DNA of 64,000 nucleotides from Aurelia coerulea (GCA_039566865.1 CM076943.1:40618663-40682662), one strand, 5' to 3'; counted from the first letter of the stretch, positions 10,441 to 21,266 are shown. Translations and numbers: made by a program. Notes: generated from the sequence alone by a model not told the origin.

Positions 10441-10870
10441 CCATCATTATTATTATTATTATTATTATTAGCATCCGTTGTAAACCTAACCGATATAACC
10501 TCTGCGTAGCCATCATATCTAACCAATCACGTGTTATTTCCCCTTTTCAAATCGCTGTACATATTCAAATTTTTCTTATAACTGTTACATTACAGCCCTT
10601 GAAGAAGTCCTGCATGGCAGGACGAAATATTGGCATTTAATTTATTCAACCATTTGCTGTTGTGTTTTTGTTGTATTGTAGACTTGCCCCAAGTCTGTTT
10701 TGTCAACTGTATTAAGCCTACCGGAAAGTATATTACAAATCATTTCGCTTTTCACTTTTCCCTTCAATTTTTTTTGACGAAATTTTTTTTTGACGAAATA
10801 GACTTGGGGCAAGCTAGTTGTATTGCGGTGTTTCTGCCTTTAAACTTATTAATAATAGAATACCCAGACT
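10441..10870 (+). mobile_element. Penelope-like terminal region, right arm
   Basis: This is the inverted counterpart of 7985-8265. At 10599-10628 it has GAAGAAGTCC, a perfect stem TCCTGC/GCAGGA and GACGAAAT, a hammerhead-like arrangement with a degenerate core. It is interrupted by a 138-bp element (10679-10816). The block ending near 10912 (GGGGCTTTTATCTCCGTTG) recurs inverted at 53265-53310. Confidence 0.6.
10679..10816. mobile_element. 138-bp Mutator-like MITE (TAGACTTGCCCC)
   Basis: An exact 9-bp duplication, GTTGTATTG, flanks it (10670-10678 and 10817-10825). The ends are TAGACTTGCCCC and its complement with one change. The left arm at 8015-8035 shows the site without the insertion. A 9-bp target duplication is typical of Mutator-like transposition. 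A sister element with the same terminal motif is at 52541-52794. Confidence 0.85.
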
Positions 10871-10951
10871 CCTGCCGTGCGGGGCTTTTATCTCCGTTGA
10901 TTCTCTTTAAATAAAGCAAAGAAATGACTCACACACAGCATTATTTCTTAG

Positions 10952-12116
10952 GAGTGTTTCTAATCTCCGAGCCTTCGAGCCTCGAGCCCTCGAGCCTCGA
11001 GCCTTCGAGCCTTGTATTTCGAGCTTCGAGCCTTCGAGCCTTGCATTTCGAGCCTCGAAATCATTATCTTTTTGAAAATTTAGGATTCAAGTGAAGGTAA
11101 TAGCTAGAATTCTTGCGAAATTTGTAATTTGTATATTTGTAAAAATGTGCCAGAACACACATTTTTCTCAAGGACTGAAAAGGCCCAATTTCAAAGAGTT
11201 TTCGTCACAGACAGTAAGACCATCCTACCGCTCAATCTTCGGCCGTTGTTTTAGCACAGGAACGAGAGAACGACTTGTTTAATGGTTTTTTTGAATTTCA
11301 ATTTTGCCCTAATTTGACTCACACGTTTTTTTTATAAGAAACTTGGATCAGCACTTAGTACTAAAAGTTTCTTAATTTCGCATGAAAATGTCGGTGTTTT
11401 AGTAGTAAAAATTTCTTAAATTAGTTTCTTAATTTGTGAGGTCTAAAAAAACGTTATGGTTCAAAGATGAGACTTCTTATCGACAAATTTCACTTTGCAT
11501 TGATATTGTCACCAGGAATAAGCCGTGCACATTAAGGCAAAAAGTTACCCATTTTTGCATTCAAAACTTGATATTTACAAATGCAATGCCACGCGAACCG
11601 AGGGGCCTTTCACTCCCAAAAAATCTCGTACACCTTTGGGAAAAATTCTTTTGTTTTCAAGAAAAATCCAATAAGTGAAGTGCCCCTCGACACGAATTGT
11701 AATCTACCGACTGTTATTCCAGACATAACATTTGAGAATTTCTTAATTGTTCTTGAACGTAGTGCTAGAGTTTCTTAAATTGTTGGTCATCGCAGTACTA
11801 GTTTCTTATAAAAAACGTGTAATTGGGATGCATTCCTATATACCAATTAAAATTTGTTATTATTAGACATTGTTAGGCTTGAAATGCTAGGCTCGAAGGC
11901 AAGAGACTCGAGGGCTCGAGGGCTCGAGGCTTGAAATTCAAGGCTCGAGGCTCGAAATACAAGGCTCGAAGGCTCGAGGCTCGAAGGCTCGAGGCTCGAA
12001 ATACAAGGCTCGAAGGCTCGAGGCTCGAGGCTCGAAGGCTCGAGGCTCGAAATACAAGGCTCGAAGGCTCGAGGCTCGAAGGCTCGAGGCTCGAAGGCTC
12101 GAGATATAGAATACTC
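10952..12116. mobile_element. TIR element with inverted CTCGAG minisatellite arms
   Basis: It is flanked by a 9-bp duplication, ATTTCTTAG (10943-10951 and 12117-12125). The termini begin GAGTGTTTC on the left and GAGTATTCT on the complement of the right. Just inside each terminus is a minisatellite of CGAGCCTT-type units: about 100 bp on the left (10968-11060) and about 230 bp in inverted orientation on the right (11876-12105). The middle holds a MITE (11321-11820). ORFs across the right array are artefacts of the repeat. Confidence 0.8.
11321..11820. mobile_element. MITE, ACACGTTTTTTTTATAAG family, copy 1
   Basis: Inverted termini ACACGTTTTTTTTATAAG and their complement bound a 500-bp AT-rich body that repeats AAGTTTCTTA and CTAGAGTTTCTTA. 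Related copies lie at 26581-26998, 26999-27380, 39887-40309 and 59276-59786. The flank is CA on the left and TA (with overlap) on the right, so the TA target is only inferred from the other copies. Confidence 0.82.
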
Positions 12117-12508
12117 ATTTCTTAGCAAGGTAAAAATCTCATTCTTAGGCCACTCTCTGTTGGCATTGTGTGTAAATTTGATTTGAATGGGGTATTTTTA
12201 GATTTTCTGCTCTCTGCAAATGCAAGCTTTTAACCTTGTTTTTCCCTATTGTTTAGAAGAGCATGGTCTCAGCATTTATTCATTTACCTGTAGGCCACCT
12301 GTCGAGAATTTATAATCGTTGTTTTTGCAGATAGAATGCCGATCAAACATGTAATGCTGATTTCAAATATGCAGTCTATTTTTAGATACAATAATTGGTT
12401 TCCATGGAAACCAAAAAAGAATAGACGTTTATCAGCACTGCTTAGTGTTCATAGATATTTTGTATCATTGCTTTAGAGGGTAAAACCTATACATCAAATG
12501 AAAGACTA
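12117..12508. other. No gene or repeat boundary seen
   Basis: This is AT-rich sequence without a recognisable feature. Confidence 0.4.
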
Positions 12509-12752
12509 CAATCTTGGCCAAAAGAAGCTGGGACACAGGCAAATTTCAGCGTCTTCATGATGTTTCCTAAAATATCGAGGAGAAAACATACGTTTAGAGT
12601 CTCCTAATCCCCCTTCCCCCCTACTTCAATGTTCAGAAGGTCGAAAGGCGTTTGATTCAAGCAACTTTGAAACGGGGGGAGCGGGGGGCACGTAATCAAA
12701 GACCGAAGTAGTGCAATTTTATGATTTGTCCCAAGTATTTTGGCCAAGATTG
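12509..12752. mobile_element. TA-flanked 244-bp MITE
   Basis: Inverted ends CAATCTTGGCCAAAA, with TA at 12507-12508 and 12753-12754. The interior contains C-rich and G-rich blocks. It is nonautonomous and Tc1/mariner-like by target. Confidence 0.8.
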
Positions 12753-13291
12753 TAGGTCCTTGAGAGTGATATAGGATAATAATAATAATAATAATAATAA
12801 TCGAATGTTTTAACAGGATAACCTATCAGTACAATATATACTGTTATTATTAGGGTCCTGAAAATCATTATCATTATATTTGTTCAATTCAGCATTTGAA
12901 AAAAAATGGATGAAAATGCCAAAATCAAGTAATTGTGAGAAGTTTTCTTCCGGAAGGAATAGTGCCTACTCATTATTGCTTGATTAAATTGAAAAGCCAA
13001 TGAGCACATATCACTCCCCATTCTATAAGCATTCAAATGTTGTATATACATTAAGTACCACTTCTTGCCTGATACTCTTACATGATTTAGTGATGGCTGC
13101 TTGATATGAGCAGAGAAGGACAATTTTGAATCAAGAAAAAGCCCTAAGTGTTTATATGCTCATCTACTTTCTTCACAGGTGTGTTGTTATTAAAAAGTAT
13201 CATTGCATGGTCAATTTTATTTCGTTCCGTCGAAAATAATATTCGTAACTATTTAATTATAATAGTAATTATAATAGTAACTGTTTCTTAT
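12753..13291. other. No gene seen; AAT microsatellite
   Basis: An AAT run lies at 12778-12803. The rest is AT-rich, with no ORF that I can assign. Confidence 0.45.
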
Positions 13292-15142
13292 GAGGCCCCC
13301 AAAGGAGGGTCCCTGGAGCACTGGAGCCCATCATTTTGACAGCATGGAGCCCGGAGCCCAAACGATTTCCATAGTGGAGCACTGGAGCCCATCGCTTTCT
13401 CCATGTGGAGCCCTTTATCTCAAACAATTTTATTTGTGAAGGCCAAGCAAAAAACGCACAACATTTAATTACGAAAACTATATGAATAAGGCAATTTTTT
13501 GAGTTTGAGTTTGTTAGTAGATCTCAACATCAACTTTGAAATGAATTTTTGAAGTTTCCAGGTTTCTTCGAGACATTGTTTCTGGAAATCTGGCTATTTA
13601 CTTATGATTGGAAATCTTTCAGTTAGAATTTCAATCTTTATGCGCTAGCTCATTGCGCCAGAGCGTATTTCTTCCCTGTGGTAAAAAGATCAGAACTTGC
13701 AGTGAAACTTGACAAACAGATAACGTTGCAAGGAGATTTATATTCGCAAACAATCTACTTTCAGACCTTCAAGGGAGTGAGGTGGCTAGGGTAACTTAAG
13801 TAAGGGGCATTGACATGAGGTTTTGCCCACAGGAAAATTTTTCGGACCACGCCCCCTTTACTTTGGCTCAGAATGCATCTCCCAATATTATACTTGCAAT
13901 AAGCGATAAGGAAACTTTTATAATTTTGTGACAGTGGCAGTCATTTTATAAGTCAGAGCGTGAGGAAAGTTTTTCGAAGAGATGTCTTTTATTTTAGCAC
14001 AGAAGGCATCCCCTGATTCCATAATTATAAGTGCTAAAATGGATGGTTTAATAGTCTTATAAATGAGCTAATTGAGAAGACATCGTGCCTTGTGGACTAC
14101 ATAGTTGCCCACGAAAACTTGACTACTCTTGAGCTTCTCTTACAGTTGCATGAAGGAGAACTTATTAGTTCCAGCAGATGAAAGATGCCTTCATCGATAG
14201 AGTGGTCTTCCCGTTTTTCACAAGATGCATTAACCCCAAAAGCTCTCTAAACAATACCAAGATATACCAAAGTACCGGGTGTCCCAAAAAATGTATACGG
14301 ATTTGATTGAATCCAGCGCTGTGAATTTAGCTTCAATAAATGTATAATCACTCTAAAGATGTTTCTCGATAGTTAACTTAAACATAGATACCTCGTTTGT
14401 TGATATTGGTACTTTGAGAGGAGACAAGTTAATCTTGAAAGCTCAAATTTGCCTCTTCCTCCAAACCAGAGCTTTAGCCTTTTGGCCTAGGCAATTTCTT
14501 AAGTTACAGCGTATAAATCAACGATAGCCTTGATGAAATTTGAACAATGTTGGATCTTGTGTTATTCTGTTTTCCAGAAGTCACCCCCCCCCCCAGTCAC
14601 CCATTGGGAAGTCTCTTAATTTTTCATTAATTTCAGTTCTTAATTTTGATGTGCTTCAGGAATTTGCTCAGGTCAAAAGGCCAAAGCTTTGGTTTGCAAG
14701 TGCACCCAAATTTGAGCTTTCAAGAAGCACCAATACCCACAAACGAGGTATCTATGTTCAAGGTAATTATCGAGAAACATTCTGAGAGTGATTTGCCATT
14801 AGTTAAAGCTAAATTCACATCGCTGGAGTCAACCAAATTTGTATAAATATTTTGAGACATCCGGTATTTTCTAGGGGACTCGTGCTTGTTATCAGCTTTA
14901 GTTGCGCATATCCAGTTTAACCCACAAACTGCACTTTCTCGCTCAAGAAACGAGTGCAGTCTGGCACTACGCGGCTTGCTAAAACTGACAAAATCATTTT
15001 TTCGCTAATTTTAAGAAGTGGAGCCCTGGAGCCCTGAAAAGTATGCAATGGAGCCCTGGAGCACGGCAATTTTGCCTTTGGGAGCCCGGAGCCCATAGAA
15101 ATATGCCCTGGAGACTCGGAGCCCGAGATCCCTTAGGGGGCC
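13292..15142. mobile_element. Composite element with GGAGCCC repeats at both ends
   Basis: The outer ends GAGGCCCCCAAAGG and CCTTAGGGGGCC are inverted. Next to them on both sides is a minisatellite of TGGAGCCC words (13310-13415 and 15018-15128). Possible target copies are TTTCTTAT and TCTCTTAT (7 of 8 match). Inside, 13800-14060 matches the ~125-bp repeat of the hAT-like family, and 14275-14864 is a separate MITE. No coding sequence. Confidence 0.6.
14275..14864. mobile_element. TA-flanked 590-bp MITE (CCGGGTGTCCC)
   Basis: Ends CCGGGTGTCCCAAAA and their imperfect complement are flanked by TA (14273-14274 and 14865-14866). The arms remain complementary for well over 100 bp, including AATCCAGCG and AGCTAAATTCACA words. 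Other elements with similar CCGGGTG termini lie at 23661-24285, 34470-35076 and 56437-57041. Confidence 0.8.
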
Positions 15143-15216
15143 TCTCTTATTTTGCTTTTCATTTTAGGGATATTCATGTACTTTCTACCCCTGCCATATA
15201 TTTGTTTCTTGGCATA

Positions 15217-15359
15217 CAGTAAAGTCCCACCTTTAAGAAACCCATTTTTTTCCTCAGCCTATTGTTCTCCCTTATTACTCTATTGTTTCCAATTGTTCTC
15301 ACAAAAATTCAGGGTCTGAGTTTCTTATAAAGTAAGTTCTTAGATGTGGGACTTTACTG
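15217..15359. mobile_element. 143-bp TA-flanked MITE
   Basis: Perfect termini CAGTAAAGTCCCAC, with TA duplicated at 15215-15216 and 15360-15361. The interior carries AAGAAAC and GTTTCTTATAA words, like the larger TATAAGAAAC MITEs. Confidence 0.85.
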
Positions 15360-15535
15360 TACTGCACAATTCATAGCAAGACAAGTTTTATGTCTCAAAA
15401 AATAAGACTTTTGTGAATATTGTAACAAGGTTACGATTTTCGAGCGGTGTATCAATAAGGTGATCAACAGAATTATGCAGAAAATATTCTTCTCAGAATT
15501 TTTGTCACACAAACAACAAACTAACGACTATGACC

Positions 15536-16355
15536 CCGCGGGGGGGGGGGGTACTTAGTATATTTGTCCGACGGGGATGTGCCGTTTTTAAGGGTATCGT
15601 TTTCACCAATTTTTTCTAGCACAGGGTATCAAAATGAGGCAATTTTTCTAGAGCAGGTTGTCAAAACATGTCAAAGGGGAATATTCTGCTAGATCGGGTC
15701 GTTTTTCGGTCAAATTTCATGTTTTTGAGTATACTTTTCATCAATTTTTTCTAGAACAGGTTATCATTTTGAGCGAAAAATTCTGGAGCAGGGTAAAAAA
15801 AAATTTTTTCGTGGGCACACCCCCGTACAAATTTAAGTCAAGTACCCCCCCCGGGTATGACCCCCGGTGGGTGCAATTCAATTGTATAAGGTACACCACG
15901 CTCGTCCATACCATTTCATAGGATACCCTTTTCTCTGACTTTCTAGCTGGTAAAAATATCCCTTATCATGGAAAATTTTGAAGGTAACAACCCTTTAAAG
16001 GAGTATCACTGAGCCTTAAAGAAATCTGTACAGTACAAAAACTGGTCCTGAGAGAAAGGCTTGGGATTTTTGCACTTTATTACGATTCACTATTCTGATA
16101 TCTCTTTGTTGGAAAACAGTAGAATCCAATAAAACTTGGGTACCAAACTTGGACCAGGTGAAAGTGAGTTTTATTGTAGTGTCCCGAGTCCACCAGCATT
16201 TAACTGTTTTTGGGTCGGGATATTTTCTGAAGAAAAATACCCCGTTTTTTCTGAGATTCTAGGTCCTAGGATTCTGCTTCGAATGTGCCCCTTTCTCGGC
16301 GAAATCATGGACGAGGGTGGTATCATGTTTTCATTAACATTGCACCCACACCGGG
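15536..16355. mobile_element. hAT-like element (CCCGGTGGGTGCAAT) with nested insertion
   Basis: The duplication CTATGACC lies at 15528-15535 and 16356-16363. The termini CCCGGTGGGTGCAAT (left, near 15863) and CACCCACACCGGG (right) are inverted. A second element (15537-15855) is inserted exactly at the left junction. A related fragment occurs at 22460-22592 (words AATACCCC, TGCACCCACCGGG). Confidence 0.7.
15537..15855. mobile_element. CCCGGGGGGGTAC family, copy 1
   Basis: It is flanked by TATGACCC on both sides (15529-15536 and 15856-15863). The left terminus has one change (CGCGGGG) against the family end CCCGGGG. The interior has repeats of words like TTTTTTCTAG and AGCAGGTTATC. It is one of seven copies in this window. 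Confidence 0.82.
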
Positions 16356-16518
16356 CTATGACCTTTCACAAGCGTCAAGTCTCAAAACAAAAATCAAACT
16401 AAATTATAAGTGCATTGCATTATAGAGTAATTGTCACTACACACAGTGCGAAGGAGCAATATGATTAAGGTCAATTGTGTTAGCTCATCACACACTATGG
16501 CAACTGTAAGAGTTGTCT

Positions 16519-16826
16519 CCCGGGGGGATACTTGACTAGGGAAGTGACGGGGGTGTGCGGAAACCTCTCCACACCCTGCACCCTGCCGCATAAAAAATAG
16601 GCCAAAAGTATACCCTGTCGCATAAAAATTTTGCCTCTCAAATACAGTGTAGAACGCAATTTTTGCTTGTGATACCCTGTCGCATAATTTTTTTTACCTA
16701 TTATAATACCCTGTCGCATAATTTTCGTTAGAAAATGACACCCTGTCGCATAATTTTTACCGCAAAATGACACCCTGTTGAGCGGCACATCCCGTCAGGT
16801 CAAGTATGGGAGTGCCTCCCCCCGGG
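16519..16826. mobile_element. CCCGGGGGGGTAC family, copy 2
   Basis: The exact 8-bp duplication AGTTGTCT (16511-16518 and 16827-16834) bounds termini CCCGGGGGGATACTTGAC and their complement. The interior repeats the phrase CCCTGTCGCATAA five times at variable spacing (16560-16770). Confidence 0.88.
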
Positions 16827-17558
16827 AGTTGTCTACAACAAAGTTAAAAGTAAACAATCGTTACTAAGCAAATCTAGCTCCTGATTTGGGGAGTGTCTGT
16901 TTTCGTTACACCAGGTGGCATCGATAAAGTAACACTTCTGACACAAAGCAATATTATGCGTAAATCTCCGTAGGTATCACATGACGCAAAGGCAATCACA
17001 GCGTTTACGCATTAAAAATCGCACCTCTCAATGCTAAACCTCTTAAGAGTAACACCTATTCGGCAGTGCACCATAACGATCATTCCGCTACAAACCAACA
17101 AGATTTGAATAGAGTAACAAATTAGCTTCTTTCGTCATTCTTTGGAACAAACAAAGTCTTATCTTCAAAACATCGAATGCAAATCCAAATCCAGCATTTC
17201 ACTGTCTCGTATCCATTTTGCGCGCGAAATCGCAAATCGCTGAAAATAACTCGCAAATAATGAAGCTTTTATACACGAGAAACTAACTTTATTACAATAT
17301 CACCGAAGAATACAGGCTCTGCCACCTTTTTGCCATGAAATTTTCAATTTAGCTTATGAAAGTTTCTTTGTGCTCCTCAGACATATAAAGTTTCTAAAAA
17401 TTTAGGCCACGCCACCCCAGTACAAGTTTCTTTTCAACCAGTTTCTTATATAAAAAAGCTGTGTAGCTGTGTAAGAAGTTGTTGTGTTCATTGTTGTGAC
17501 TTTTCTCCATGGTCATTGTTCATTACAAACTCTTTACTGGGACTCCTCTGATTTGGAC
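16827..17558. other. No gene seen
   Basis: AT-rich. The right end (17375-17470) has GTTTCTAAAAA and GTTTCTTATAT words resembling the TATAAGAAAC MITEs, without resolvable boundaries. Confidence 0.4.
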
Positions 17559-18218
17559 CTGTAAAAGCTCTACTAAGCCCCCAGAAGGCTTATCTAATTT
17601 CAGACACTCTAGAAGGGGGGCTGAGAAGAGGGGGGCTGAAAAGAGAGGGGGCTGGGGCTCATTAGAGAGGGTTGGAACAAGAAATGATGTAAAGAAATAT
17701 CGTCCGTCTTTCGATATATGCTCATGTTTGCTCTGAAAAACAATTTCTGGAATGCACGATGAGCGCGCCAGCTAACTGGGTTTTAGAGAAACTGTTGCGG
17801 CTTTGTTCATTTTGAATTGAATTACTGATTGAGAGAATTTCCTTTGTCTGCTATAGCTAAATCCAAATTATTTAAAACAGGCAAAGCTCAGTCAATAAAT
17901 GGAAAATCTTTGGTAACAGGGCCTCCGATGACGGGGGGCCGTGGGGGCCATGGCCCCCTATTTTTTTTGCAAATCATGCCGTTCTGAAAGGCAGCTCATC
18001 ACGTTGCGCTGTGGTAATTTTTTTGTATCAGGTTTGCCCCCCCCCACTTTTCTGATCTGGTCGGGGGCCTTGGGTAATCTCTGGAATTTTTATATAAATG
18101 GGGGGAAAGGGACTTGTTAAACATTTTTGGCTCAGAGGGGAGGGTTTTATTAGATAGGGGGCTTACATAATAGAGAGGGCGGCTTAATAGAGTGGGCGGC
18201 TTAACAGGGCTTTTACAG
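17559..18218. mobile_element. TIR element CTGTAAAAGC, interrupted
   Basis: Ends CTGTAAAAGCTCTACTAAG and GGCTTTTACAG are inverted, with TA after the right end. The body alternates GGGGGCT and GGCTTAATAG words. A MITE copy (17918-18071) is nested inside. A shorter relative is at 28739-28968. Confidence 0.72.
17918..18071. mobile_element. Small G/C-ended inverted-repeat element, copy 2
   Basis: It matches 158-313 over its whole length, including GCCGTTCTGAAAGGCAGC and CTCATCACGTTG. The flanks TTGGTAAC and TGGGTAAT agree in 6 of 8 positions and may be a decayed 8-bp duplication. Confidence 0.78.
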
Positions 18219-18332
18219 TATGCGTAAACTATTTGTATGAATGCAAATGACATATTCACTGAAATGGTTCACCCCAAAAACTGCGTACTCTCAATGCCAG
18301 AAGATGGATCTGAATCACTCCAGAATATTGTT

Positions 18333-19560
18333 TTATTGTTGATTCTTACAAATCATTGTCATAGATTCGTTTGCCTCATCTCCAAATCGATTTCCCTCGC
18401 AGTATTTCAAATCACAGACATTTATGAAAAGATAAAACAAAGGGTCGGCAAAGGCTTTCACGGCGAGAAACGACCAAAGTAGCAGATTAATGCTCTTTGT
18501 GTTTCCGATTTCGACAATGCCTCCAGCAGCGCTAGGCAAGGTGCAAAGGATGAACATGATCGTTACCCCGAACGAATTTACGAGAAGCTTTACGCTAAAG
18601 CCATTATCTTGAGAAATTGCGTTTATTTGCTGCATTGATTTTCTCTGTTTCGAAATTTTGTATGTAATCAGGCCGTACAAGAGTAACAACAGGGCATCAA
18701 GGAAGCAAAAGCAGCAGGCAATGATTTTCCAACACAGTTTCTCGTCTCCCAAAACGAACACTGTTACACTTGCTAATGTAAGGGTAACGCTCCATATGGA
18801 AACCAATATGAAAACCGCGCGGCGTTTAGTACATACGGTCTTATACCGTAGTGGAAATGACACCGCTGCATACCGCTGCAAGGCAATGAACACCACATGA
18901 AATAACGATGTGAGAACAAAATAATCTTCAAAGAACCGCACAAATAATAACGTTGGATGAGTAAACGGCATTCCCTTTCCTTGTGCTGGAACGTCCGCTA
19001 ATATATTGCCGCCAATGGCAAATAAGATGGCAGCGATCGTATCAGTGAGCGACAGGCTGAGCACCCGGGGGGGTACTTGACCAGGTTTTGGTCGGGGACG
19101 TGCCATCGAAGCTTCAAAAACATACCCGTTCCTTATACCAATTTTGCGAAAAAGTATACCTGACTTTATACCAATTTTGCGAAAAAGTATACCCGACCTT
19201 ATACCAATTTTCCGAAAAAGTATACCAAAATCGTTCTTTAAACCAAAATTGCGAAAATCGATACCGTTCCTTATACCAAAATCGTGAAAATCGATACCGT
19301 TCCTTATACCAAAATCGTGAAAATCGATATCCTTCCCGATGGCACGTCCCCGTACCCAAAATATGTGAAGTACCCCCCCCGGGGCTGAGCAGAGTTAACT
19401 GAAATATACTCATGTTCTTACGTTTGCGAAGAAGTAATAATGTTTGTAAGATATTGGCTACTAATCCTGCGTTTCCAAATACCGCGAAGGCAACGAATGA
19501 GATCTGCATTGGATATTCCATATGTGGGCCTTTTGCCGGGTCATACATTGCTCTGTTCAT
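18333..19560 (-). pseudogene. Rhodopsin-like GPCR, interrupted by one MITE
   Basis: This is a class A seven-transmembrane receptor gene read from 19560 (Met-Asn-Arg-Ala) to 18333, apparently intronless. TM1 holds the GN pair (FAVFGNAGLVANILQ). After the insertion, TM2 begins LSLSLTDTIAA with the conserved Asp. TM3 ends ALQRYAAVSFPLRY, a DRY variant. TM4, TM5 and a Cys in extracellular loop 2 (DEKLCWK) follow. TM6 carries CTLP in place of CWxP, and TM7 has ADPLFYLF, a DPxxY form of NPxxY. The ligand is unknown. A 320-bp element (19064-19383) sits between TM1 and TM2 and shifts the frame. Removing it with one copy of the 8-bp duplication would leave a continuous frame, and I saw no other lesion. 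An alternative upstream Met is at 19647, but its segment is less like a receptor N-terminus. Confidence 0.82.
19064..19383. mobile_element. CCCGGGGGGGTAC family, copy 3, in the GPCR
   Basis: The exact 8-bp duplication GCTGAGCA (19056-19063 and 19384-19391) lies within receptor codons. The termini are CCCGGGGGGGTACTTGACC and complement. The body repeats words like TATACCAATTTTGCGAAA and ACCGTTCCTTATACC. It is nearly identical, in the opposite orientation, to 57891-58218. On the minus strand it supplies an ATG (19106) in frame with the TM2-TM7 part of the receptor. Confidence 0.92.
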
Positions 19561-19679
19561 TCCTCTGAAATTTGCTAAATAGAAGCTAGAGAATGTTCTT
19601 GAAATGATCACCTCAAGATCTCTGATTATGATGACACAGAACTTCAACCATGCTTCAACACATATAAATCCTAGGAAAT

Positions 19680-19963
19680 CCCGGGGGGTACATGACTTGT
19701 GGATGGACGGGGGCCTGCCGCCCAGTTTTCAGAAAGCTACCCTCTTCTGATTACCGAAAATTGCTTTTGATACCCACTTTTATGATGAATTTGGCGGAAA
19801 ACTGCCCATTTTAACCATTTTTTGCGAATTTCAGCGAAGCCCCACGCATGTTTATGGAAAATCTGCCAAAAAAGGACCCTCGTTTAGAGAATTTTAGGCC
19901 CAAAAACCCACCCATATGAGCGGCACATACCCGTACCCTAAATATGTTATGTACCCCCCCGGG
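19680..19963. mobile_element. CCCGGGGGGGTAC family, copy 4
   Basis: Termini CCCGGGGGGTACATGAC and GTACCCCCCCGGG are inverted, and the body has the GGGCCTGCCGCCC and GGCACATACCCG words seen in other members. The flanks TAGGAAAT and CAAAAAAT match poorly, so the duplication has decayed. It lies about 120 bp upstream of the GPCR start. Confidence 0.8.
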
Positions 19964-20384
19964 CAAAAAATAACCAAGAATAATATAGGATATTGACAAA
20001 AGATTAAATCAAAAATATTTGAAGTCGGTTCAGTGTAAGATTTATGGCCTGCCGGAAGTGGGAACTTTTTGTGGCTCTCCCGGTAGTGTTTCAAGAACAA
20101 CGCCGTTATTTGACTACTGGTATTGATATAGCTGCTCAAACAGTAATTTGAATCTATACCTATAGTTTACCTGTAAATTTGATACCTGTACTTATACCTA
20201 TACCTGTTGTTGATTACTCAAATATTGATTTCTTTTATATCAAGACATTTATATCGGCATACAGTAAAAACCAGACCCTAGGACCCTAGGACCATTAAGT
20301 ACCAATGTGTGATAGGACCCTTAACACCGGACGGAGGGTCATCACCCTCAAGAGAGAATAGAATATCAATATTTCCTCATATAA
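19964..20384. other. No gene seen
   Basis: AT-rich. A short direct repeat of CCTAGGACC occurs near 20276-20295. I see nothing else. Confidence 0.4.
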
Positions 20385-20423
20385 TACCATGGGCAATAAT
20401 GCACCGTTGATGTGGCCTATATT

Positions 20424-20543
20424 ATGATCAAAATTGTATTTTTACTCACTGTGTTGTTTCTCTTCCACAAGATTGCAAGTACAGCGCTTGATAATGTTCA
20501 AGGAATCAAACGCCGCCAATATTCAAATTTCAAATACAGTTGA
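20424..20543 (+). CDS. Short signal-peptide-like ORF, left arm (39 aa)
   Basis: The 39-codon ORF starts MIKIVFLLTVLFLFHKIAST, a plausible secretion signal, then ALDNV. It diverges from its partner in the right arm after that because ~30 bp are missing, and it stops early. I do not recognise the family. It could be the first exon of a secreted protein or a chance ORF in a foldback element. Confidence 0.3.
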   Translation: MIKIVFLLTVLFLFHKIASTALDNVQGIKRRQYSNFKYS

Positions 20544-21266
20544 AACGGTGGGAGCTCCTACGCAGCGATAATTCTCATTTCAAACTTCCCTTTAAATAGT
20601 GACTGGGTATGCAACGGAGCACAACTCGCTAAGCCAACTTTCGTCAACAGCTCGACCAATTTCGCACACCATATTTGGAATCTGCCATGCCAAACGTCAC
20701 AACTCCGAAACCAATAGCCTTGCGAAGGAATGCGAGGGCGCTATCTCCAGGGGGAGTTGAGCAAGACATGTTCAAAGCTTTCCATCATGAAGCAAAGAGT
20801 TTGATGTAATGAATAATCTTCAGAATCGCACGAATATCTTATGTTCAATATGCTTCCTTCAAATCAAATATCCGTTAAATCAAGCTGAATTAGATCGAAA
20901 ACATTTTTAACAAAATCTGCAACGGAAGTTAGGTGTTTAAATAGTGACTCCATTCTCATTCTAAACTTTGACATTTATATCAGAAATATGAAACGAATTG
21001 TTTACAAACAACTTCGCCACATAACCGAGCAATGTAGATTTATTGATTCAGTGGGCGGGTTCAGAAATTCTTCTTCGCCATTTTATCTCTGCAAAGAGCA
21101 CCTTTTATGAAACCCCCGTGGTAGAATGGGGCTTTGCAAAGCCCTTTGTTCACCATTCTTTTGTTCTAGTAAACCGCATTGGTCGAGCTGTTGACGAAAG
21201 TTGGCTTAGCGAGTTGTGCTCCGTTGCATACCCAGTCACTATTTAAAGGGAAGTTTGAAATGAGAA

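Noticed and set aside
11847..12128. ORFs of about 60-90 codons on both strands
   Set aside because: Read-through of the CTCGAG minisatellite; open in several frames at once.
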